From positions 62,001 to 126,000 of the forward strand of contig CP030886.1 of assembly GCA_006969745.1 (NCBI GenBank): a DNA stretch of 64,000 nucleotides. The letters run 5' to 3'. A program made the position numbers and the translations under genes. The notes below the pieces were generated by a model, which saw only the letters and a program-made list of their open reading frames with translations, ran no database searches and had not been told where the DNA came from. This document shows positions 8,757-17,954 of the stretch, piece after piece (position 1 is the first letter of the stretch; each line of letters starts with the position of its first letter). This stretch comes from Cytophagaceae bacterium (GTDB lineage: Bacteria; Bacteroidota; Bacteroidia; Cytophagales; Cyclobacteriaceae).

Positions 8757-10073
8757 TTATTTAAACATGTAAGAAAAGTCGATTCTTATTTCTGAATAGC
8801 TTTCACGCTTTCCATTAAAATCATATGAGTGTATACTTCCATCAAGTTTTATAGCCACTTGATCGATCGGTTTATACACGACTCCAATTGACGGTTTTAA
8901 AAACCTACCATTATCTGAAGCACCGGCTTCATTGTCCCCTCCAAAAGCTTTGGATCTTATCGTTTCAGGATTCTCATAGCTATCCAAGAAAAAATATGGG
9001 GTGAATTTTCCTTTTACTGTATTGATGTCATATCCCAATCTGATGTACCATGTATTTACTCGATAAGAACCATCTAAAATAACGTCTGCCTCAGTAGGCG
9101 CATTTGGATCTGTACCACCTCTAAACATCCGATTGGTTTGAGATTGATTTAAAAGCCCATTATTTGCAAGCGCAACTACCTGCGTAGCATTTCTAACCGC
9201 ATCGTGGTTAGCAGTAAAATAAGCTGCCTTGATACCTAAGTTTCCTCTTCTAACTTCACTGAACAACCCAAATACAACGTACTTGTCTGAGTCCATCCAT
9301 GGAAGAATCGCAGCACTTGGTGATCCTTCACCTAATGAGACTGTTGGCTGAGAGCCTGCTCCTGAAATATTTGATGTGTAGCCTGAGGCTCCAATTAAAA
9401 AGAAGCTAGAACTGTATCTTAAATCCAGGCCTAAAGGAAGAACACTTCCTTCTGGTCCACTTTCGGCATTTGATGTTGATATAAAATATCTTAATCTCGA
9501 CCTTCCCTGCATTTTAAACTCTCCATGAATCGATGCAAGAGTTGTTCTTGGCAACAAGAGGTGATCACCATCAAAAAGTTCAGGAGGTTCTATTCCTAAA
9601 TAAGTAGGTATTTGATCCAAACGTTCATTGAATAAACCAAATCGACGGTATTGTCTGCCAAAACGTATTTGAAAGCCATCACTAATTCTCCAGTTCCCCC
9701 ATGCATTCACCAGATTAATGTTTCCATCAGACTGACCAAGGTTAAAGAAAACTGTGAATTTTTCCGAAAGCTTAGAACCCGCGTAAAGATGAAATGCAGG
9801 TGTAGACATTTCACCTGGTCCTGTTTCGTATATGGTATTACCATTGGAGTCAAGCGTTGGTTCACTAAAAACCTTTTCAGCGTTAAAATTAAGAAAGCCA
9901 TAAAAGGATAGTTGATTGATCTCTTTGTCATCAAGATTGACCCAATCCTCAATGGACATGTCTACTAGGTTACGGTTCATGATCTCCTCCAGGGAGAGGT
10001 CGGCATCCAGTTCATCCTCTTGTGCTAGAGCGATACATGGAATTAGCAGTACGATAAAAAAATACTTTTTCAT
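8757..10073 (-). CDS. Outer-membrane beta-barrel porin-like protein 1
   Basis: A 438-residue protein with a signal peptide (about 1-17, ALAQ cleavage). A short acidic N-terminal segment includes LSLEEIMNRNLVDMS, similar to the SLEELL element seen at the start of many TonB-linked and pore proteins. The rest alternates hydrophobic and polar residues with many aromatic and Gly residues, as in a 14-18-strand barrel, ending in FSYMFK. It resembles porin families such as OprO/OprP-like barrels, but I cannot name a substrate. It is the first gene of the cassette porin1-DUF4154-MCP1 and, judging by spacing, of the whole che operon down to the window edge. Two copies of a palindromic operator candidate lie upstream. 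Confidence 0.8.
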   Translation of the reverse strand: MKKYFFIVLLIPCIALAQEDELDADLSLEEIMNRNLVDMSIEDWVNLDDKEINQLSFYGFLNFNAEKVFSEPTLDSNGNTIYETGPGEMSTPAFHLYAGSKLSEKFTVFFNLGQSDGNINLVNAWGNWRISDGFQIRFGRQYRRFGLFNERLDQIPTYLGIEPPELFDGDHLLLPRTTLASIHGEFKMQGRSRLRYFISTSNAESGPEGSVLPLGLDLRYSSSFFLIGASGYTSNISGAGSQPTVSLGEGSPSAAILPWMDSDKYVVFGLFSEVRRGNLGIKAAYFTANHDAVRNATQVVALANNGLLNQSQTNRMFRGGTDPNAPTEADVILDGSYRVNTWYIRLGYDINTVKGKFTPYFFLDSYENPETIRSKAFGGDNEAGASDNGRFLKPSIGVVYKPIDQVAIKLDGSIHSYDFNGKRESYSEIRIDFSYMFK

Positions 10074-10247
10074 AGAATTGATGGATTAATGGTTATACAC
10101 TTTGATAGGTAAACCACAGCTGGTTATTGAAATCTTAAAAAAGCAGAGTGCTATTCTATAGCCGTTGATAAAATCTCAGATTGAAATGAATTATCAGATG
10201 AGGATTGTAAAGTAATCTGTTCATGCTTCGGTGGTTGGTTAATTTTT

Positions 10248-10263
10248 ATTATCAAATGATAAT
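10248..10263. promoter_or_regulatory. Palindromic operator candidate, site A1
   Basis: ATTATCAAATGATAAT: perfect 7-bp arms (ATTATCA / TGATAAT) around AA. An identical 16-mer lies upstream of porin2 (14290-14305). Read in the direction of the downstream gene, both are ATTATCATTTGATAAT. The regulator is unknown. The half-sites resemble those of Fur-family boxes but are arranged in the opposite orientation. Confidence 0.55.
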
Positions 10264-10278
10264 ATCTCTAAACAACAA

Positions 10279-10294
10279 ATTATCATTTGATTAT
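10279..10294. promoter_or_regulatory. Palindromic operator candidate, site A2 (one mismatch)
   Basis: ATTATCATTTGATTAT: the same dyad as site A1 in opposite orientation, with one base changed in one arm. Its centre is 31 bp (about three helical turns) from that of A1, which would place two bound dimers on the same face of the helix. Confidence 0.45.
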
Positions 10295-10403
10295 ACAAGG
10301 GTTAAGGGTCTTTTATTCTAAAAATAGCCAATTATACAGAGTAATAATTAAGCAATATGACTATATAATAATTTTTTATTTTGTTTTAAAATTCTCCTCT
10401 CCA

Positions 10404-12554
10404 TTATTCGATAGATTTCAACTTGAACTTGCTCAAGCCGTCTTTTAGTTTAACAGAAATATCATTCAGGGTATTAGATTTCTGGATATAATTGTTCATT
10501 CCGGCAGACATTTCTGTTGCAGAGGACGCTACTTCCTCAGTTCCTGCTGATGTTTGCTCAGCAATGACCACAATAGATTCCGTGATATTTACGACATCCA
10601 TGATTTTTTCTGATTGCTCCCTGCTGGACTTTAGTATCTGTTCTGAGTAATTAAGTGTTTGAGAAGACGATTGTGCCATATCTGTGAACACAGACGATGC
10701 CTCTCTTGAAGCCTCGACTCCTTTGGCAACACTTTGACTCATTGCCTCTATCATTTTAGCTGTTTTGGTAGTATCGTTAGCCACATCGTCTATCAAGCTC
10801 TCAATTTCCTTTGCCGAGTTTCTGGAATCCTCTGCAAGTTTTCTTATTTCTTCTGCCACAACTGCAAATCCTCTTCCTGCATCGCCAGCCTGGGCGGCCT
10901 CTATGGCCGCATTTAATGCGAGCAGATTGGTCTGCGCAGCTATATCGGTAATTACACCTAAAACACGCCCTATTTCGCCAGAACGCTGAGCCAATACCTG
11001 CATGGACTCGTTAGTGGATGAGGAAACCCCCATTATTTCATTGATACTTGCAGTCACATTATCAACCATTTCTGTACCGCGTTGGCTGTCATCTACGCCT
11101 TTCTTTGCCGCCTCGTTAATTGCTTCAGAACGGCTGGCCATTTCTTTGGAACTTGATAGAATATTTTCAACAAGTTGTGATGACTCATCAACTTTCTGAA
11201 CCTGTGATTGAGCTCCACTGCTCATCTGTGCAATTGCACTTGCAATTTCGCTCGTGCTATTGGACATCTCACTGCCACTAGAAAGCATCTCAGTAGTAGA
11301 TTCTTCAATTATGTTTGCGTTTTCACGGATGTTAGTAAGAAAGGTATTCAGGTTATCAAGAGCAAAATTTAGACTATCTGTCAACTGTTTAAAGTCTCCA
11401 TTAAGCTCATCTTCGAATCTTAGGGACAAGTCTCCTGCTGCCATCGATTCCAATACAGATTTCATTGGTTGAATTGGTTTCGAAATTGATTCGAATAAGC
11501 TATTGATAGACATACTAATGTCTTTCCAGGCACCTTCTTTTCCTACGAGACTTATGTGCTTATCAAGCTTACCATCCTGTGCTACTTCTATTACAATTGA
11601 GTTGGTCTCGTCTATTACCTTTTTGAGGTTGTCTCGCATTTCTACCAATGCTAACCCTAGTACATCGTCATCACTTCGTAAATGGTATTCGGTATCTAGT
11701 TTGCCTTCCTTAATATCATTTGCGAATTCAGCACTTAATTTAAGTGTCTTTCTTAATGTTTTAATCGATGAAACCATGTCTCCTATTTCATCATTTCTCT
11801 CTTTAATATCTATGTCAGTCAGATCCCCTTTTGTCAGACCCTTGGCTAGCAAATTCACTTTACTAACAGGACCAACGATGGATTTGGTAGACAGATAAGT
11901 TGCGATGGTACCAATTACAATTGCCATAAGGACAGTTATAATTATTACGATCTCTACTCCATCGAATGCTTCAAATTTGGTTTCAATGAGGATTGCCGTT
12001 TCCTTTTCTAAATCTGCAATGTGCTTGGCTACTCTTTTTTGTAATTGCTCTAAAGGCAATGAAACTTCATCATCAAGCAGCGGAATCAAATCAAAAAGCA
12101 GGAAGTCATCCTGGTAACTCTCCTCGCTGTTTAATGTCGATTTGATTTGCTCAATGTTGGGCAATATCTTTTCAAAATCTCGAAGATGGGCCAAGGCATT
12201 GAGTTGGCTTGAGTCACTCCATGCTTCTAAAGAATTTATTATTCTTTTCTTAAGCTGGGGATATTTTTCAGCTTGTATGCTGCTTAACTCATTTTTATCT
12301 TCTGGATTAGGAAGATAAATCCAATTTACACTTAAGCTGTTTGCCTGATTGATTAAATCCTCAAAATCTTTTAATTGACTAGTAAGTGGATAATAGCCAT
12401 CGGAAAGTTGGTTATCAATAATTCTGCATTCGCGCAATGTCACCAAGCTATAAATGCCACTAAATGTTGCAAGTAATATTACAATAAAGCTTGTAACGGA
12501 TAATTTCTTAGAGATTGTAAATCTCTTTACAAAGGTTGTAAAAGTGTTCTTCAT
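10404..12554 (-). CDS. Methyl-accepting chemotaxis protein MCP2 (paralogue of MCP1)
   Basis: A 716-residue receptor, the same length as MCP1. TM1 is near residues 17-40, followed by a helical extracytoplasmic domain with an NWIYLP motif. TM2 is near 203-225, and then come a HAMP domain, further HAMP-like units and the MCP hairpin. From about residue 285 to the end the protein is nearly identical to MCP1 (for example [18 protein letters not shown] and [20 protein letters not shown] segments), while the DNA differs at many third positions. The sensor domains share only the architecture. This suggests duplication of a cassette followed by sensor divergence with a conserved or homogenised signalling half. 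It lies 74 bp after the second DUF4154 gene. Expected to be methylated by CheR and demethylated by CheB of this island. Confidence 0.95.
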   Translation of the reverse strand: MKNTFTTFVKRFTISKKLSVTSFIVILLATFSGIYSLVTLRECRIIDNQLSDGYYPLTSQLKDFEDLINQANSLSVNWIYLPNPEDKNELSSIQAEKYPQLKKRIINSLEAWSDSSQLNALAHLRDFEKILPNIEQIKSTLNSEESYQDDFLLFDLIPLLDDEVSLPLEQLQKRVAKHIADLEKETAILIETKFEAFDGVEIVIIITVLMAIVIGTIATYLSTKSIVGPVSKVNLLAKGLTKGDLTDIDIKERNDEIGDMVSSIKTLRKTLKLSAEFANDIKEGKLDTEYHLRSDDDVLGLALVEMRDNLKKVIDETNSIVIEVAQDGKLDKHISLVGKEGAWKDISMSINSLFESISKPIQPMKSVLESMAAGDLSLRFEDELNGDFKQLTDSLNFALDNLNTFLTNIRENANIIEESTTEMLSSGSEMSNSTSEIASAIAQMSSGAQSQVQKVDESSQLVENILSSSKEMASRSEAINEAAKKGVDDSQRGTEMVDNVTASINEIMGVSSSTNESMQVLAQRSGEIGRVLGVITDIAAQTNLLALNAAIEAAQAGDAGRGFAVVAEEIRKLAEDSRNSAKEIESLIDDVANDTTKTAKMIEAMSQSVAKGVEASREASSVFTDMAQSSSQTLNYSEQILKSSREQSEKIMDVVNITESIVVIAEQTSAGTEEVASSATEMSAGMNNYIQKSNTLNDISVKLKDGLSKFKLKSIE

Positions 12555-12628
12555 GGGTGGTAGGTTGTCAGGTAAGAGAAAAATTATAAACAGGGCAACT
12601 CATAAGAATTGCCCTGAGTTAAAAGTGT

Positions 12629-13117
12629 TTAGTTTATAACTTTTCCAATGGAAAATAGTTTTTCACCGACTTCAACACCTGCACCACTAAGCGCAGATTT
12701 GTTCAGCGTAAATTTTAACTTATTTCCCTCCATGAAAAAGGCAATTTCTGCCCCTTTACTTGCCAGACTTTCGTCTTCGGAGACAAGAACTATAGGAAGG
12801 CTTCCTATCTTTCCTTGAATAAGTTCAAAATTTCGTGATTGAGCAGACGGTAAAAAAATCATCTGGCAATTATCAATTGACTCGGTACCGGCTATTTTCC
12901 TCAACGAAATGTTAGGGTACTTTGCCACCAATGACTCTAATTCAATAAGAGTTTTTGTATTTCCAACAACACCAATTGTAATGTTCTCTGAACCCCAATC
13001 AATGTTCTTTGTGAAATTAATCAGGTATAGCGCTTGGAATTTATTAACCTGAGAAAAGAGTTTGGTGCCTGCACCTGAAATCAATAGAACGGTTATGAAA
13101 AATATAATTCTTCGCAT
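12629..13117 (-). CDS. Periplasmic DUF4154 (YfiR-like) protein 2
   Basis: A 162-residue secreted protein (signal peptide about 1-22, LFSQ). It keeps the DUF4154 layout: FQALYLINFTKNIDW, ITIGVVGN, CQMIFLPS, KGAEIAFF and KLKFTLNKSALSGAGVEVGEKL. It is only weakly similar to the first DUF4154 protein in this window but occupies the same position between a porin and an MCP. It has a single Cys, so the disulfide pattern of Pseudomonas YfiR is not conserved. By position it probably works with MCP2. Whether it binds a ligand, the porin or the receptor cannot be told from the sequence. Confidence 0.78.
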   Translation of the reverse strand: MRRIIFFITVLLISGAGTKLFSQVNKFQALYLINFTKNIDWGSENITIGVVGNTKTLIELESLVAKYPNISLRKIAGTESIDNCQMIFLPSAQSRNFELIQGKIGSLPIVLVSEDESLASKGAEIAFFMEGNKLKFTLNKSALSGAGVEVGEKLFSIGKVIN

Positions 13118-13126
13118 GACCTTCTA

Positions 13127-14251
13127 TTAAAATCCAATTGACAACTGAACGCCAAACAGATTATCATCTGGGTCGGCACCATCATCACTGACAAGTTCAT
13201 AGTTTACTTTTACAACGGCTGTTTTAGCTAAGTAATAATTAGCTCCAAGCGTGATTCTAGAACGATCTGCATCTGGCGCACCATCAAGCTTGATTGCATC
13301 ATATCTTACAATTGGTTCCAGTTTATCGGTGATCATATACCCACCCTGAACATAAAATCCACTTTTATCCAGATCAGAAATACCCTGGGTAACGTCTGTT
13401 GCATCGTTGTAAGCTTCTTGTTTAGCTAAGTGTAATTCACTCCAGATACTAAACTTCTCTTTGTCCATATAGAAGGAAGCTCCCATAATAGCCAGGTTCA
13501 ACTCATTATCAGACGAATACTTTCCAGAATAATAATTAGCTGCTACAGTTATGTCATTTCCTATATCTACACCGAAGGCTCCACCGAAAGCTTTATTTTC
13601 ATTGCCACCTCTACTATCGCGCATATTCCCTCTAAGGCTTCTAATACCTGCACCTGAATCTCCATTAAGTCCATTTACAACATAAACAGAGTAAAAAGGT
13701 ACTGCGGAACTTCCGGAATCGAATCTACCTCGAATCTGAACACCTACTTCACCCCATGCAGAAGGAGAAATTTCTCTGTTTACGTAGGCTCTACTTACTG
13801 TTTTGTTTAGGTATTCCGGATATAAATACTCATTGAACTGGCCGGCTGGTACTAGAAATTTACCAGACCTTACCACGAATGCTTCAGATACTTTATAATC
13901 TGCATATGCATACCTTACGTCAATATCCTGCCCTCCATGCTCATATTCCAGTTGACCTTCAATGAAAATCTTGTCTGTTAGTTGACTGGAGATAAAAACG
14001 TTGAAATAATGATTATCAAATGTGGAATTTCCCCCATTTGTTCCTGCAAAGAATTCATTGGTTATGTATCCATTAAAGTTTACAAAACTTAAATTTTTTG
14101 CCAGGTCAGCGCCAAATCCACCAGTTGCTGTTTTTTTATCATCATCATTAACAGTAGCATCAAAATCGTCTTCCTGCGCTGTTAAACAGGTAATAATAAA
14201 AAAAGATAAAATTGTTGCAAAGAGTTTTTTGCTAGAATAAAAATTCTTCAT
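13127..14251 (-). CDS. Outer-membrane porin-like protein 2 (OprO/OprP-like)
   Basis: A 374-residue protein with a signal peptide (ending near CLTAQ), a short Asp-rich linker and a beta-barrel with alternating strands (for example DIDVRYAYADYKVSEAFVVR). It ends in LFGVQLSIGF, a typical terminal Phe beta-signal. The region KFLVPAGQFNEYLYPEY matches the style of phosphate-selective-porin-family barrels. It shares little sequence with porin1 but heads the equivalent cassette (porin2-DUF4154-MCP2), 9 bp before the DUF4154 gene. An exact copy of the palindromic operator lies 38 bp upstream of its start codon. Substrate unknown. Confidence 0.82.
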   Translation of the reverse strand: MKNFYSSKKLFATILSFFIITCLTAQEDDFDATVNDDDKKTATGGFGADLAKNLSFVNFNGYITNEFFAGTNGGNSTFDNHYFNVFISSQLTDKIFIEGQLEYEHGGQDIDVRYAYADYKVSEAFVVRSGKFLVPAGQFNEYLYPEYLNKTVSRAYVNREISPSAWGEVGVQIRGRFDSGSSAVPFYSVYVVNGLNGDSGAGIRSLRGNMRDSRGGNENKAFGGAFGVDIGNDITVAANYYSGKYSSDNELNLAIMGASFYMDKEKFSIWSELHLAKQEAYNDATDVTQGISDLDKSGFYVQGGYMITDKLEPIVRYDAIKLDGAPDADRSRITLGANYYLAKTAVVKVNYELVSDDGADPDDNLFGVQLSIGF

Positions 14252-14289
14252 GTCTCTAGGTTTTGTTTGTTAAAAGTGGTTAATCAATT

Positions 14290-14305
14290 ATTATCAAATG
14301 ATAAT
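14290..14305. promoter_or_regulatory. Palindromic operator candidate, site B
   Basis: ATTATCAAATGATAAT, identical to site A1 (10248-10263), ending 38 bp before the porin2 start codon. On the minus strand it contains TATCATTTG, one base longer than the Bacteroidota -7 box TAnnTTTG. The dyad may therefore overlap the promoter and act as a repressor site (inference). Confidence 0.55.
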
Positions 14306-14429
14306 AACCTCAACCTAAACCCAATACATGACATTTTGTTTTTTATTTCGATCAACTACAGGTAAAGCCCGCCAAAGTGCAGAGAATAATATGTTTGATT
14401 GAATAATGTGATAATTACCGAATAATATT

Positions 14430-16946
14430 CTATTTATCACTCAGCTTAAACATACTCACCTTCTCTTTCAGGTTGCGAGCAATTTCAGTCACCTCTTCTG
14501 ACTTTTGAGTGTAGCTTTCCATACCTGCAGATAGTTCAGTAGCCGAACTAGCTACTTGCTCTGTACCGGCAGCAGTCTCTTCAGCAATTACAACTATCCC
14601 TTCGGTGATACTTACAACATTTTTAATGCTGTCCATTTGCTCTTTTGTGGCTTCAAGTATCTGTTTGGATATTTCAAGGTTTTGATTGGAAGATGAGGCA
14701 ATTTCCCGGAAAGCTTCAGATGCATCATCCGATGCACTTTCACCTCCTAGAATACTTTCATTCATTACCTCGATAACTTTCGCAGCAGCAGCGGTGTCAT
14801 TTTGCACATCAGTAATAAGCTTTTCTATCTCACGCGCTGAGGTCCTTGAGTCTTCGGCTAGTTTTCTGATCTCTTCAGCTACAACCGCAAAACCTCTACC
14901 AGCGTCACCGGCTTGCGCTGCTTCGATGGCTGCATTTAAGGCAAGTAGATTGGTCTGAGCCGCTATATCAGTGATGATACCTAATACCCGAGTGATTTCC
15001 TTGGATCGTTCCGTCAAGACCTGAATGGATTGATTGGTGTCGTTAGCAAATGCCTTTATGTCCTTCATACTAAATCCGACCTTGTTAACCATTTTAAGGC
15101 CAGTTTCGGAGCTTTCAGAAACTTTATGAGCAGCCACATTAATCTCTTCTGCTTGATTACTCATGATATTAGCGGCTCGCTGGATACTTTCTACAAGATT
15201 AGATGATTCATCCACTTTGCTTACCTGAGTTTGTGCTCCGCTACTCATCTCTGCAATCGCCGAGGCAATTTCTCCTGTATTGGTATTCATCTCTTCACTG
15301 GCAGAGAGCATCTCCATGGATGAGTCTCCAATGATATTTGCATTTTTGACAATGCCATCCAGTAGTTCATCCAGATTGTCCAAAGCGGTGTTTAGATTCT
15401 CTGCAAGTTTTAAAATGTCACCTTTAGCTTCAGCAGTATATCGTACAGAAAGATCACCTTCTGCCATTCTATTCGCTATTTGATTCAGTTCAGAGAAAGG
15501 TTTGGAAACTGACTCCAACAAATTATTGATCGAATCACTGAGTTCTTTCCAGGCTCCGGTTTTCCCTTCGGGATTCATTCTTGAACTCAAATCACCTTCC
15601 ACCTCGGCATGAGTAACCACATCATTTGTCTCATCAATCACCGCTCTGAGATTGTTTCGCATCATTATAAGCGATGCTCCCAGTACATCGTTTATCCCGG
15701 CAATTTCAAAATCCGCGTTTAGATCTCCCTCACCAATCTTGCGTGAAAATTCAGACTTGCTGTTGAGCTCATCCATTAAAGTATTTACAGATTGAGCAAT
15801 TTCTCCTAACTCATCTTTAGAGATTTTAGTAATCCGCTTGGCATCAAGCTCACCTTTAGCCAAATCTTTGAGAAGGTTGTTAGATTCATCCAATGAATCA
15901 GTAATTCGATTGGCCAGCTTCCAGATGGTATAGGTAAGAAGGATCAAACCAACTAGTCCAATCAGTATCGTCAGATTAAAGGTGGCATAAAAATCTTCTG
16001 TTATTTCGGAAACAGGCACGACGATAACTGCAGACCAAAAATTACCCGATCTTCCCACAGCGATTGGAGCGAATGATACATAAACCTCATCGTCCATTGA
16101 ATCATCGTAAGCGCTATAGGAAAAAGCTTCGCCGGATCGAATTTTAGCAAGCACATCGAAAGGACTGCTTTTTATCACACCTATTGTGTCTACCGGTTGA
16201 TTAAACAGACCAGGATCGGCATGCGCGGTGATAACCCCACCATTAGAAACAAGTAGCGCATATGCATTCTTGTAGAAGTCAACTTTTGCTACTGCTTGAA
16301 AATCGTCTACCGACATATCTGTTCCAATGACGCCAGCAAATCTCCCGTCAACCTCTAGACGTACTGTTGGAGAAATTCCCAAAAGCGAATCTCGTGTATT
16401 GGAAGAATAGTCATAATCCAGGTACCAATAAGGCTCACTAAGCAACTCTTTTACGTTTCTGTCTGCCTTGAATTGCTCATATATTGCGCTGGCCTTTCTT
16501 CCATCCAGCTCGGCCAACTCCAAAGATGACTTCACCTCATTTCCGTCCATGTACGAATTGAATCTCTCTCGTCCGTAACTTTTATCCCAATTAGGATCAA
16601 TGAATTCTAGCTGCCAGCTCATCCAAGTGGCATCATACTTTGGATATTGTCTGAGTACTTTTTCAAGAAAGGTTTTTCTCAGCTCGTTTCGCTGCTCGTC
16701 GGGCATATAGGTATATTCCTCAACAGCTTGAGCCATTACTCGAGCTACTGATAGATCTTCGTCAATAATGGCCTTAATAGTGCTTGCTTTTTGGCCTGCA
16801 TATGAATCGGCTAATTTTTCGGCCTCAGATATTGCATTTAGGCGGAGGTTATAACTTATGTACCCTAAAGTGATTATGTAGATTATGACAGTCAACCCAA
16901 GGATGAACAGCATCATTTTTCTCCGGATCGTAAAATTCTTAAGCAT
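14430..16946 (-). CDS. Methyl-accepting chemotaxis protein MCP3 with Cache-type sensor
   Basis: An 838-residue receptor. TM1 is near residues 12-32. A large extracytoplasmic domain (about 33-325) has dCache features: a long first helix, a [12 protein letters not shown] segment, then [14 protein letters not shown] and a membrane-proximal [17 protein letters not shown] unit. Such domains often bind amino acids or other small molecules. TM2 is near 327-348. HAMP plus further HAMP-like units follow, then the hairpin [20 protein letters not shown]. Its signalling half is clearly related to MCP1 and MCP2 but more diverged. It lies 35 bp downstream of cheW2, so the two probably form their own operon. 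Confidence 0.95.
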   Translation of the reverse strand: MLKNFTIRRKMMLFILGLTVIIYIITLGYISYNLRLNAISEAEKLADSYAGQKASTIKAIIDEDLSVARVMAQAVEEYTYMPDEQRNELRKTFLEKVLRQYPKYDATWMSWQLEFIDPNWDKSYGRERFNSYMDGNEVKSSLELAELDGRKASAIYEQFKADRNVKELLSEPYWYLDYDYSSNTRDSLLGISPTVRLEVDGRFAGVIGTDMSVDDFQAVAKVDFYKNAYALLVSNGGVITAHADPGLFNQPVDTIGVIKSSPFDVLAKIRSGEAFSYSAYDDSMDDEVYVSFAPIAVGRSGNFWSAVIVVPVSEITEDFYATFNLTILIGLVGLILLTYTIWKLANRITDSLDESNNLLKDLAKGELDAKRITKISKDELGEIAQSVNTLMDELNSKSEFSRKIGEGDLNADFEIAGINDVLGASLIMMRNNLRAVIDETNDVVTHAEVEGDLSSRMNPEGKTGAWKELSDSINNLLESVSKPFSELNQIANRMAEGDLSVRYTAEAKGDILKLAENLNTALDNLDELLDGIVKNANIIGDSSMEMLSASEEMNTNTGEIASAIAEMSSGAQTQVSKVDESSNLVESIQRAANIMSNQAEEINVAAHKVSESSETGLKMVNKVGFSMKDIKAFANDTNQSIQVLTERSKEITRVLGIITDIAAQTNLLALNAAIEAAQAGDAGRGFAVVAEEIRKLAEDSRTSAREIEKLITDVQNDTAAAAKVIEVMNESILGGESASDDASEAFREIASSSNQNLEISKQILEATKEQMDSIKNVVSITEGIVVIAEETAAGTEQVASSATELSAGMESYTQKSEEVTEIARNLKEKVSMFKLSDK

Positions 16947-16981
16947 TTTAGTTGTAGTTAGCTTCTTTGTAAATGCAACAC

Positions 16982-17560
16982 TTAGTTTGTTTGGGTGAAT
17001 TTATCGCTGGAAATCATACCTAATATATCAAATAGGATGATCATACGTCGATCTTTTTTTATAATTCCTTTTAGGTATTTCTGACCTATTGCTGATTTCA
17101 TTCTCGAAGCAGATAGCTCTTCTATCATTTTTTCTGAAACCATCAGAGTATCGGGTACGTCCGGAATTGCAATAGCCATTTGGTATGTTTCGTGCTCCAA
17201 TACGAGTAAATATTTTTTCTCCAGTGATTGTTCGGATTGATTATTGAAGAACAGACCTAAATCTAAAACCCCGTAAATATTACCTCTTACGTTGGCCATA
17301 CCGATAAGATATGCCGGCATCTGAGAAATGGGGGAAGTCTTTGGAAAAGGAACCACCTCCTTTACCAGGTTTATTGCAATGGCATATTCTTCTCCTTTGG
17401 ATTTAAAGACACAGAAATGATGAAACGACTCAGATTGGTTTTCATCGTCTTCACCGGCTACTTCAGGGATCTCAGAAACCTCAATATCAGATACAGTCTC
17501 CTTTACTGAAGGAGCCTTTTCTTTTGCGGTTTTATTTGTAAGGTTTTTTCCTAACGCCAT
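16982..17560 (-). CDS. cheW: Second CheW adaptor (CheW2)
   Basis: A 192-residue CheW with an N-terminal extension of about 50 residues, acidic rather than basic (GEDDENQSE), before the CheW fold ([38 protein letters not shown]). I used the ATG at 17558-17560; the preceding GTG is in frame but leaves the MALGKNL start intact only from the ATG. Residues 1-7 (MALGKNL) are identical to those of CheW1, although the rest of the two extensions is unrelated. That argues for a selected short motif, possibly a ParA-binding peptide. It precedes MCP3 by 35 bp and probably serves it. Confidence 0.92.
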   Translation of the reverse strand: MALGKNLTNKTAKEKAPSVKETVSDIEVSEIPEVAGEDDENQSESFHHFCVFKSKGEEYAIAINLVKEVVPFPKTSPISQMPAYLIGMANVRGNIYGVLDLGLFFNNQSEQSLEKKYLLVLEHETYQMAIAIPDVPDTLMVSEKMIEELSASRMKSAIGQKYLKGIIKKDRRMIILFDILGMISSDKFTQTN

Positions 17561-17669
17561 CACTCGGTAGTAATGTAAATATGAGTGATCTAAGAAACTA
17601 AATTAGAATGGAATTTACCTAAATACAACTCAGTAAAATGATGAGGGCTATATTAGTAATTTGTCTTTA

Positions 17670-17885
17670 CTAATCTTTCTTATCTGATTTTTTTTCAGGC
17701 TTTTCTTCCGGCTTCTCATCAACAATATTTCCGAATTCATCAACGTATGCAATCATGTCATTCAAATCTCCACCTTTTGCATTGTTTTCCTGACGCTCCT
17801 TCTTACGCTCCTCTTTTTCCTTCTTTTTTTGCTGCTTCCGCTTCTCCTTCTGATTCTTAATGAATTTGTTCTGTGAACTGGACAT
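17670..17885 (-). CDS. Small basic protein related to the N-terminal region of Bacteroidota cold-shock proteins
   Basis: A 71-residue, Lys/Glu-rich coil (about residues 8-35, alternating K and E) followed by GGDLNDMIAYVDEFGNI and a charged tail. From memory, the DxMIAYVDExG element is the conserved core found ahead of, or near, cold-shock-domain proteins in Bacteroidota. Here it stands alone with no CSD. It lies 69 bp downstream of a DEAD-box RNA helicase on the same strand, so an RNA-related accessory role is plausible (inference). It has no signal peptide or membrane segment. Confidence 0.72.
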   Translation of the reverse strand: MSSSQNKFIKNQKEKRKQQKKKEKEERKKERQENNAKGGDLNDMIAYVDEFGNIVDEKPEEKPEKKSDKKD

Positions 17886-17954
17886 GTATTGATTTTATGA
17901 TTTAAACAAAATAGAATTGCTCCTATTCGAGAACTCGAAGTTAGTCAAATTTCA

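Larger units (their letters stand above)
10074..10403. other. 330-bp intergenic region holding the probable promoter of the porin1-che operon
   Basis: No reading frame of note lies here. The stretch separates MCP2 (ending at 10404) from porin1 (starting at 10073), both on the minus strand. It contains two palindromic sites (10248-10263 and 10279-10294) whose centres are 31 bp apart. I found no exact TAnnTTTG box on the minus strand; the nearest form, TATCATTTG, lies inside the proximal palindrome. The leader between that site and the porin1 start would be about 175 nt. I see no clear terminator for MCP2, so read-through from MCP2 into porin1 cannot be excluded. Confidence 0.6.

Noticed and set aside
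11503..11898. Open plus-strand frame of 131 codons opposite MCP2
   Set aside because: It is antisense to a clear MCP coding region; its product is low-complexity and Ser/Leu-rich, as expected from the complement of helical receptor codons. No promoter or family match.
8239..13117. YfiR-like proteins as regulators of cyclic-di-GMP
   Set aside because: No GGDEF or EAL gene is in the window and both genes sit between porin and MCP, so the Pseudomonas role was not transferred.
17653..17673. AT-rich inverted repeat TTAGTAA / TTACTAA at the end of the small basic gene
   Set aside because: Stem has almost no GC and a weak T-run; termination not supported.
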